Positions 1 to 6,192 of a DNA stretch of 14,501 nucleotides are shown piece by piece. Source of the DNA: Nitrososphaerales archaeon TH1177 (GTDB lineage Archaea > Thermoproteota > Nitrososphaeria > Nitrososphaerales > Nitrososphaeraceae); assembly GCA_014523515.1 (NCBI GenBank), contig JAATVJ010000193.1, positions 1-14,501 on the forward strand. Reading direction: 5' to 3'. Below the pieces are notes generated by a model. It had not been told where the DNA came from. It saw only the letters and a list, made by a program, of their open reading frames with translations, and made no database searches. Position numbers and translations under genes: made by a program. Positions within the stretch are counted from its first letter, which is position 1. Every line of letters starts with the position of its first letter.

Positions 1-105
1 ATATTCTCACAGAGTAATAATCAAATACATGCTAGGTACATAACAACGATTGATTACATCATTCTATTGGTTAGTCTAATAATATTTTTGTGTATTGAAT
101 TATTA

Positions 106-122
106 TTATGACCCTGACTCAA
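106..122 (+). repeat. Short diverged direct repeat, copy 1
   Basis: TTATGACCCTGACTCAA at 106-122 matches TTATGACCCAGACTCAA at 790-806 with one mismatch. In both copies it follows a TTGAAT-containing AT-rich stretch. Both copies put ATG-ACC-C(T/A)G-ACT-CAA in frame, so they may be parallel remnants of the same gene start. Weaker similarity upstream of both copies could be chance. Confidence 0.45.
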
Positions 123-206
123 CAACTATTTGTGGAAAAAGACTATGAAAATTTGCCAATAGCGTACCTTGCGTTTTTTGTGAATATAATTATCTTTTTG
201 ATCTAA
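108..206 (+). CDS. Possible 32-aa small ORF, unrecognised
   Basis: An ATG-started frame of 32 codons begins MTLTQQLFVEKDYENLPIAY and ends in a hydrophobic stretch (AFFVNIIIFLI). The first 20 residues have a protein-like composition, with acidic, aromatic and Pro residues, which is unusual for this AT-rich spacer. I do not recognise a family. The first 15 bases (108-122) recur with one change at 792-806, where the frame closes after eight codons. This could be the 5' remnant of a decayed gene or a real microprotein. No clear TATA box was identified. Weak call. Confidence 0.2.
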   Translation: MTLTQQLFVEKDYENLPIAYLAFFVNIIIFLI

Positions 207-789
207 TAAAAATATTTATGAAAAGTTGATAAAAAATATAGACAGTAGCTACTATCACTATCATTTTAGAAACGTTAGTGCGTTAATCACTATCACTTTA
301 TGTCATAACAACAGTCACAAACGTTATCATTGTTTATACAATCGCTATTAATTGTTGTAGATATCAAATCTCAATCAATCAATCACTATTATTATTTCTC
401 TTTTGCTGTCAATCATTATCACAATTGTGTCTATAGTCATAACCATCATCACCACTATCAAGATATTATCACACTATAACATTGAAGGATTAGTAGACTA
501 ATCTAGTAGATAGATTCCTATTACCATTGAAGAATATAAAAAATGTAAACGATATATAGTAATTGGGACTGGGTTAGAAATATACCATTATATTATTTTT
601 AATATAAATAAGCTAATACTCTTCTTCTATCGAAGATGATGTATTGGTGTGAAAAACTACTCTCATCATCAACTCCAACAAATTAACAAGCTAGCAATAC
701 AAGAATTCTTTAGTAATAGCAGTAAAGTATTGCAGTTGTTGTCAGTAGCACTCTATTGTTAAGATCCTGAAACTTGTTTATTGATTGAA

Positions 790-806
790 TTATGACCCAG
801 ACTCAA
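790..806 (+). repeat. Short diverged direct repeat, copy 2
   Basis: This is the partner of the copy at 106-122, with 16 of 17 bases identical. Here the frame reads MTQTQLFK then stops at 816-818. It lies between EF-2's putative U-tract terminator and the gene-poor flank. Confidence 0.45.
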
Positions 807-837
807 TTATTTAAGTAACGAAATCAATATAATTATG

Positions 838-845
838 AAAAAAAA
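838..845 (-). terminator. Putative U-tract terminator of EF-2
   Basis: A run of eight A on the + strand gives T8 on the coding strand of EF-2, about 20 nt past its stop codon. Archaeal RNA polymerase terminates at U-runs without needing a hairpin. The position fits, but in such an AT-rich region a run of this size could also be chance. Confidence 0.4.
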
Positions 846-865
846 GATGATGTAGGTATTCTATA

Positions 866-3067
866 TTATTCTTTATCAATAAATTCATCAGCGCTGGGAG
901 GTTCTGGATTAAGTCCTTTTCTTTTGCGAATGTCAGCAATTAGTGTTTTTATAACAGACTGAGGAACTGCCTGCCAACTTTTAAAATAGGTATTCCACAT
1001 TGCTTTACCCGCCGTTCCACCACGCATAATCTCGGATAGATCAAAAGTTTCAGAAGCAGGGACTTCACCTTGCATAATAGCTATAATACCTTTTTGGTCA
1101 ACGTTTAATAATTTACCTCGTTTTCCAGAAAGAATTCCTGCTACTGTGCCTATTTGTTCTTGTGGACATTTTACTTCTATTCCCAATATAGGTTCCAAAA
1201 GTGCTGGATTTGCTATTAACATAGAACCTAGCATTGCTCTTCTGGTGGCGGGCATCAATTGTGCTAATCCTCTATGAGCTGGATCCTCATGAGGAACAAA
1301 ATGATGTAGAACAAATTTAACCCCTCTTAAAGTCTCATGTGCTAATGCTCCTGAATGGATAACATCATCAAATCCTGATTTTATAGAGTCCATTGATTCT
1401 TGAATAAATTGAACACCTTTAGTCTCATCAATTAACATGTTACCTGATGAGTCAATAGCGCTAACATTCCTAGCTTCATCCGCATTCCACCCTTTCTCTC
1501 TAAGAATTTTAGCTAATTCCTTTTTATCCATATCTTCCTTGATTTGTCCTATTTTAATCATGTTAATAATTTCTTCACTAAGTGGTTCTACTCTCATAAA
1601 TAATTTGTTATGTCTATTTGGTGATTTACTCATTATAGGTCCTCCTTTAGAACGAACTGTTTCTCTATAATTGATCAAAGGTTGGGAAGTAGTTATGGCT
1701 AAACCTGCTTCTTGTAATAGAGATGTAGCTATTTCAAGATGTAAGACACCCATTCCAGCCATTAATGTTTCTCCTGTTTCTTCATTTATTTTGACAATAA
1801 GATTTGGATCTTCTACTGTTATTTTACGAAGAGCTTCTACGAGTTTTGGAAGATCTTTTGGATGTTTTGTTTCTACAGCTATAGTTACTACAGGCTCAGA
1901 AACATATTTTATTGATTCAAAAGCAACATTATTTTTTATGCTAGAAATTGTTTCACCTGCAACTGCATAATCTAAACCCAAAAGAGCAGGAATATTGCCT
2001 GCGGGTAAAACACTTACAACCTCTCTAGTATTTCCCATATAGATATTTACAGATTGAACTTTTCCTGGTCTTTTGGCATCAATTAGATAAATTTCATCTC
2101 CATCTTTAATAGTACCTGAAAACAATCGTCCTGTAGCTATTCTACCAGCCTGTGGATCTACATTGATTGTAGTCACCATCATTACGGCAGGTCCTTTTTC
2201 ATCACAATTTATCAATGCTTTTCCGATATCAGAATTAAGATCGCCTGGCCATATCTTGGGGATTCTGTATTTTTGTGCAATATGAGGTGGAGGATGATGT
2301 TGAACAACCATACCTAGAATAGCTTCATGAAGAGGTGCTTTCTCAGAAAGAGCTTTGATCTTAGAAGGATCATCAGAAGTATATGCATCATATACATCTT
2401 TGAAACTAAACCCTTTTTTCTGAGCTACTTTATAATTAAATCCCCATCTATCTTTAGCAGATCCAAAGGCTACACTATTAGCTTGTATACTTACTTTCCA
2501 TTTTTCTTTTAACTCTGGTTCTGCATAAATATCTACTAATTTATTGAATTCTGCTATAATATTAGATAACCATTTTTGCATTGCAGGAGGATCGAGACGT
2601 AATTCTTTTACCAAACGATCTATTTTATTTATATACAGGACAGGTCTAACTCTTTCTTCTAGCGCTTGTCTTGTTACAGTTTCAGTCTGAGTCATAATAC
2701 CTTCAACTGAATCAGAAACAACTACAACCCCATCAATAGCACGTAATGCTCTTGTAACTCTACCAGTAAAATCAATGTGTCCTGGTGTATCAATCATATT
2801 TATAACATATTCTTTACCTTCCTGTTCATAAAATAGTGTTACATTAGCTCCTCTGATAGTCATCTGTCTATTTTGTTCAAGTTTCATTGAATCTAGAGCT
2901 AGTGCTTGTCCTGCTACAGAAGGAGAAATGATCCCCGACGCTGCTAAAAGACTATCACTCATAGTAGTTTTACCGTGATCTACATGAGCAATAACACCAA
3001 AATTACGAATTTGGTCTTTATTATCAATAATTCTAATTATATCCTGGGTTGATTTGAATTTAGGCAT
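866..3067 (-). CDS. fusA: Translation elongation factor aEF-2
   Basis: This is the GTPase that drives ribosomal translocation in the cytoplasm. At 733 aa it has normal archaeal EF-2 length. Visible motifs are the G1 P-loop AHVDHGKT (27-34), G3 DTPGH (93-97), G4 NKID (147-150) and G5 SAK (203-205). Domains II to V follow, and the C-terminus KRKGLNPEPPSADEFIDKE is typical of thaumarchaeal EF-2. His598 in DPAHRGLAQ is the expected diphthamide-modified residue. The G2/switch I motif reads RQMTI (67-71) instead of the usual RGITI, but effector Thr70 is kept. The start MPKFKST matches the family. A TTTAATAA element about 33 nt upstream (near 3097-3104) may be the TATA box, implying a very short leader. 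It is monocistronic, divergent from the TrmB-type gene. Family assignment is secure. Confidence 0.97.
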   Translation of the reverse strand: MPKFKSTQDIIRIIDNKDQIRNFGVIAHVDHGKTTMSDSLLAASGIISPSVAGQALALDSMKLEQNRQMTIRGANVTLFYEQEGKEYVINMIDTPGHIDFTGRVTRALRAIDGVVVVSDSVEGIMTQTETVTRQALEERVRPVLYINKIDRLVKELRLDPPAMQKWLSNIIAEFNKLVDIYAEPELKEKWKVSIQANSVAFGSAKDRWGFNYKVAQKKGFSFKDVYDAYTSDDPSKIKALSEKAPLHEAILGMVVQHHPPPHIAQKYRIPKIWPGDLNSDIGKALINCDEKGPAVMMVTTINVDPQAGRIATGRLFSGTIKDGDEIYLIDAKRPGKVQSVNIYMGNTREVVSVLPAGNIPALLGLDYAVAGETISSIKNNVAFESIKYVSEPVVTIAVETKHPKDLPKLVEALRKITVEDPNLIVKINEETGETLMAGMGVLHLEIATSLLQEAGLAITTSQPLINYRETVRSKGGPIMSKSPNRHNKLFMRVEPLSEEIINMIKIGQIKEDMDKKELAKILREKGWNADEARNVSAIDSSGNMLIDETKGVQFIQESMDSIKSGFDDVIHSGALAHETLRGVKFVLHHFVPHEDPAHRGLAQLMPATRRAMLGSMLIANPALLEPILGIEVKCPQEQIGTVAGILSGKRGKLLNVDQKGIIAIMQGEVPASETFDLSEIMRGGTAGKAMWNTYFKSWQAVPQSVIKTLIADIRKRKGLNPEPPSADEFIDKE

Positions 3068-3335
3068 ATAGACAAATCAAAAAAAATTAAGAGGGTTATT
3101 AAACCTTCCTTGCTATGAAAAAAATTAATTTACTAAATTCACTTATTAATAATATATTGAATAAATTATCCTATGGTTTTTTATGATTATATACAACTAA
3201 CTTAGAAAAATTATGAACTATATACTAAAAGAATAGATATTTTAGAATTTCTTGAAAGATTACATTTTCCATATTAAAAAATAATCCTATGATGAAGAGA
3301 GTATATTATATTTTTATAAAATTGATTATCCAGTA

Positions 3336-3991
3336 ATGGATGAATATCAATTGGATAAGTTTATTACACAAAAATTTTATTCTGAATATCACAACATTTT
3401 GCCACTACATACATCTAAAGAATTTTGTAGTTTTTGTAATATAATAACAGAAATAATTCTATTTTATATATAGGCACAAACGAAGAGAGACTTATTTATA
3501 GACATTCAGAAAATGAAAAAAAATAATTGTTTGGAAATATGAAGATATTAATGAAAAAGAATGTAGAAGGTCGACATCTAAAAGGAATGATTTTTAAATT
3601 TTCAAAAAATGATTTAACATGTATATACATCTACTATGTACATATCTTAATATCAATCCTCTATTCCATTATTTGCAATTATCTTTTAAAACTAAATTAT
3701 TGGGTAAAGATTAGATCAGTAGATCAAATACTTTCACTTATTTGGCTGTTATTATTTAACATATTTCTACGGTAATTAATTTAATAACAGAAATTTTAGT
3801 AATTTCTTTATTCACCTGAAACCTTTAGAAATACTGTATTTTGAATTACTATTCTTATGTTTATGTAATGATTCAGATGCTGGTATAGTATTTGAAAGCA
3901 TCTACAGCATAATTCCATTCATTTTATTTTAATGATATAGTATACATCTGATGGTTCTTTCTTTAAAATTAATCAGCAAATCTACAAATAA
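3336..3991 (+). pseudogene. Possible decayed gene in shifted frames, unrecognised
   Basis: Several consecutive + strand segments look protein-like but sit in different frames separated by stops. 3336-3473 begins MDEYQLDKFITQKFYSEYHN and contains CSFC. A segment near 3471-3525 reads YIGTNEERLIYRHSENEKK. After a run of A the next frame gives IIVWKYEDINEKECRRSTSK. 3780-3932 includes KPLEILYFELLFLCLCNDSD. 3941-3991 reads YTSDGSFFKINQQIYK then stop. Their order, shared strand and non-random composition suggest a gene broken by small indels and substitutions. I cannot name the family. Chance frames in AT-rich DNA remain the alternative. Confidence 0.3.
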
Positions 3992-4032
3992 ACTAAAGGA
4001 TTTAAAAGATTTATTATTAATAATTGAACATA

Positions 4033-4041
4033 CTTATATTA
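4033..4041 (+). promoter_or_regulatory. TATA box of TrmB-type regulator
   Basis: CTTATATTA lies about 26-30 nt before the ATG at 4066, the spacing that puts transcription start at or next to the start codon. It lies inside the longer TTG-started frame, which is one reason to prefer the ATG start. Confidence 0.45.
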
Positions 4042-4065
4042 CGCCATTTAATTAAAAATGGTTCA

Positions 4066-4836
4066 ATGGATATTAGTGACAAGTCAAGAAAATCGATGGA
4101 AAGTCTTGGCTTGACAAGCTATGAGATTAAAGTCTATTTATCATTATTGGAGCATGGCTCTATGACAGCATCAGATATCAGTAAAACTTCTGGTGTTCCC
4201 TACTCAAAAATTTACGAAGTATTAAATAGTTTGGAAAATAAAGTCTGGCTTGAATCAGCTAGCGAGAGGCCACAAAAATTTTTTCCTAAATCTCCTACTA
4301 CGGCATTAGAAGCAATAAGACTTCAAAAAGAAAATGAGATTAAAAGTAACGAGGAAATCATTAAAAATGAATTAATGCCTATTTATGAAAAAAGTGGCAT
4401 AAAAGAAAAGCCAGAAATATGGGTGGTGAGAGGCCTTTATAATATTGCAGGCAAAGTAAGTGAGATCATTCAGAATAGCCAGCGAGAATTATTAATAGCA
4501 CTACCACAAATAGCACAAGAAATAGCTAAGTCATTACAACCTATGCTACGAACTTTACATGATAAAGGTATAAGAATTGTAGTTCTTGTTTCTGAAGGAA
4601 CAAGTATAGAGATTATAAAAGCTATTTCAAGAATTGCAGATGTAAGAATTAAAGATAATATGTTTGGCGGAGGAGTTATTGGAGATGGAATCCAAGTTTT
4701 AATTTTATTAGGAGAAGAGGGAAATCGAAATAGTAACTCTGAACCCATTGCAATCTGGGCTGAACATCCAGGATTAGCAGTATATGCAAAAGATTATTTT
4801 AACTACTTATGGAATGACGCCAGAAATAATCAGTGA
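4066..4836 (+). CDS. TrmB-family HTH transcriptional regulator
   Basis: A 256-aa DNA-binding regulator. Residues about 13-65 form the TrmB winged helix-turn-helix (SLGLTSYEIKVYLSLLEHG, then ASDISKTSGVPYSKIYEVLNSL). A short coiled linker rich in Lys and Glu (about 80-105) follows. The C-terminal part, starting near IWVVRGLYNI, matches the TrmB effector/PLD-like domain, with a beta-strand LLIALP and a central GGGVIGDG turn. The frame extends upstream to a TTG at 4024, but ATG 4066 is chosen because the TATA box falls inside that extension. TrmB relatives often sense sugars. The neighbouring convergent gene makes inositol phosphate from glucose 6-phosphate, but no shared promoter links them, so the target is unknown. 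Family call is secure; function is open. Confidence 0.9.
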   Translation: MDISDKSRKSMESLGLTSYEIKVYLSLLEHGSMTASDISKTSGVPYSKIYEVLNSLENKVWLESASERPQKFFPKSPTTALEAIRLQKENEIKSNEEIIKNELMPIYEKSGIKEKPEIWVVRGLYNIAGKVSEIIQNSQRELLIALPQIAQEIAKSLQPMLRTLHDKGIRIVVLVSEGTSIEIIKAISRIADVRIKDNMFGGGVIGDGIQVLILLGEEGNRNSNSEPIAIWAEHPGLAVYAKDYFNYLWNDARNNQ

Positions 4837-4933
4837 CATTAATAAAAATAATTTTATTATTTTGAATTATTTTAAAATACACTAAATCAGATAACTTTTT
4901 ATTTTTATACAATTCACTGCATTGTGGCAAACA

Positions 4934-5038
4934 ATGACGAAACTAGCCCTACTGAACTTAAAATATGAAGAAGATCTTGAGTTTAGAGTTTGTCATGTAA
5001 ATTTTATTTTATTTAGTTTATTTTTTACTATAAACTAA
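4934..5038 (+). CDS. Possible 34-aa ORF, unrecognised
   Basis: An ATG frame begins MTKLALLNLKYEEDLEFRVC and ends in a hydrophobic AT-rich tail inside the stem-loop at 5008-5043. The first 22 codons are richer in G+C than the surroundings. Its ATG overlaps the 3' arm of a small CATTGT/ACAATG hairpin (4920-4936). It may be a microprotein, a remnant of a longer gene, or chance. I recognise no family. Confidence 0.2.
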   Translation: MTKLALLNLKYEEDLEFRVCHVNFILFSLFFTIN

Positions 5039-5043
5039 ATAAA
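5008..5043. terminator. Stem-loop between convergent genes, possible bidirectional terminator
   Basis: A 14-bp inverted repeat with perfect pairing (5008-5021 with 5030-5043, core TTATTTAGTTTA/TAAACTAAATAA) has an 8-nt loop. It lies about 20 nt past the stop of the (-) inositol-phosphate synthase gene and about 170 nt past the stop of the (+) TrmB-type gene. T-runs are present on both strands. Position and symmetry suit a bidirectional terminator. It is almost purely A/T, so stability is modest. Confidence 0.5.
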
Positions 5044-5063
5044 TAATTTTAAAATAATTATTG

Positions 5064-6131
5064 TTAATTACGTTTTCCATTAATAAATTGAATAAATTTT
5101 TCTTTTGCTTGTGTATATGGCATTTGGATTGGAGGATGTTTAAAACAATATGCAGAAACACTTTCTAACACTCCAGATAATCCTCTATCTAGTCCTATTT
5201 TGGTAGCTCGTATTGCATCAATCATAATTCCTCCACTATTGTACGCATCAGCTACACGAAGTTTCAAGTCTAATTCTATTGGAATATGTCCAAATTTCTT
5301 ACCACGAATATTAATATAGCATACTTTATCATTTTTTAAAGATTCTACGAAATCTGAAGGACCTATTCTCATAGGAATAGAATATGGTGACATAGCTTGA
5401 ATTGCACTAGTTTTACTTATTCTTTTATCTTCTAATCGGTCATTGTCTAACATATTATAAAAGTCCATGTCACCACCTATATTCAATTGATAGGTATCAT
5501 CTACTTTAACACCTCTATCAATAAATAATTTCACTAAAGTTTTATGTACAACTGTAGCTCCTACTTGACTCATTATATCATCACCAGCACATAGAAGATT
5601 TTTCTCTTTAAACAACTGTTGCCATTTAGCTTCAGATGCAATAAAAACTGGAATTGCATTGATAAATGAAACTCCAGCCGCCAAACACTGTTCTGCATAG
5701 AATTGTGTTGCTGCTCTGCTTCCAACAGGCAAATAATTGACAAAAACATCTGCTTTAGAATCTTTCAATATTTCAGATATATTGGATGTCTGGTTATTTG
5801 ATAAGGTAATTTTTTCTGCAAGGTGTTTTCCTACTCCATCTAAAACTTTTCCTTTATTTACTTTAATACCTAAATTAGGAACATCGCAAATTTTTATAGC
5901 ATTATTTGGTGGGCAAAAAATTGCTTCTGACAGATCAAGACCAACTTTTAAATCTGAAACATCAAAAGCTGCTACAAATTCAATATCATTTGGCGTATAA
6001 CCAGCTAAATCATATGCAGTTAAACCTATAGAATTCTTTTCATTTATTGATTTGTAATAATGTATTCCCTGAACGAGAGCTGAAGTACAATTGCCCACTC
6101 CAGCAATCGCTACTCGAATTTTTTTTGTCAT
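5064..6131 (-). CDS. ino1: myo-Inositol-1-phosphate synthase (Ino1)
   Basis: Converts D-glucose 6-phosphate to 1L-myo-inositol 1-phosphate with bound NAD+, supplying inositol head groups for archaeal phospholipids. Length 355 aa matches the short bacterial/archaeal Ino1 form. Visible are the Rossmann nucleotide-binding turn GVGNC (11-15), NYLPVGS (132-138), GDDIMSQVGATV (183-194), NIGGDMDF (217-224) and the C-terminal catalytic block IPIELDLKLRVADAYNSGG (283-301). The start is ATG with GGAAAG just upstream, and a TATA box lies 33 nt before it inside the 61-bp gap to the upstream PDE-like gene. It therefore probably has its own promoter, though read-through from that gene is possible. Its neighbour at 4066 is convergent. 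Confident family call. Confidence 0.95.
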   Translation of the reverse strand: MTKKIRVAIAGVGNCTSALVQGIHYYKSINEKNSIGLTAYDLAGYTPNDIEFVAAFDVSDLKVGLDLSEAIFCPPNNAIKICDVPNLGIKVNKGKVLDGVGKHLAEKITLSNNQTSNISEILKDSKADVFVNYLPVGSRAATQFYAEQCLAAGVSFINAIPVFIASEAKWQQLFKEKNLLCAGDDIMSQVGATVVHKTLVKLFIDRGVKVDDTYQLNIGGDMDFYNMLDNDRLEDKRISKTSAIQAMSPYSIPMRIGPSDFVESLKNDKVCYINIRGKKFGHIPIELDLKLRVADAYNSGGIMIDAIRATKIGLDRGLSGVLESVSAYCFKHPPIQMPYTQAKEKFIQFINGKRN

Positions 6132-6159
6132 TCTTTCCTTTAATTTACTTATTTATTAA

Positions 6160-6169
6160 TTTATATATG
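6160..6169 (-). promoter_or_regulatory. TATA box of Ino1
   Basis: On the coding strand this reads CATATATAA, centred about 33 nt before the Ino1 ATG. It implies a leader of roughly 7 nt ending in AAAGGAAAG. It lies in the gap after the stop codon of the upstream gene. Confidence 0.5.
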
Positions 6170-6192
6170 TTTAAGATAAAAGTAAATTAATT

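Larger units (their letters stand above)
1..865. other. Gene-poor AT-rich flank downstream of EF-2
   Basis: No convincing gene is seen here. The stretch holds a 32-codon ORF (108-206), a short diverged repeat pair, a G-poor tract at about 240-480 rich in variants of ATCACTATCA, a GATTAGT/ACTAATC inverted repeat (488-503) and an inverted GCAATAC/GTATTGC pair near 692-733. No tRNA or rRNA fold was recognised. Confidence 0.6.
3068..4065. other. Intergenic region with decayed reading-frame fragments
   Basis: There is no intact gene here. The part nearest EF-2 is its promoter. The + strand from about 3336 holds several protein-like fragments in different frames (see the pseudogene entry). The last 35 bases carry the TATA box of the TrmB-type regulator. 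An 82-codon TTG-started frame at 3527-3775 is hydrophobic and compositionally unlike a normal protein, so I do not call it. Confidence 0.55.

Noticed and set aside
240..480. CRISPR array or replication origin
   Set aside because: Repeats are short, irregular and without uniform spacers; no cas, cdc6 or origin-box-like element was seen.
1437..2512. Three + strand ORFs antisense to EF-2
   Set aside because: They are shadows of the EF-2 coding strand; EF-2 is unambiguous and their products look like reversed-frame translations.
3527..3775. 82-codon TTG-started ORF
   Set aside because: TTG start, no promoter spacing, low-complexity hydrophobic product; another frame in the same stretch looks more protein-like.
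4024..4065. N-terminal extension of the TrmB-type regulator from TTG
   Set aside because: The TATA box lies within it and homology-like sequence starts only after the ATG at 4066.
4470..4748. Antisense ORF inside the TrmB-type gene
   Set aside because: A shadow frame with no promoter; the sense gene has a clear domain structure.
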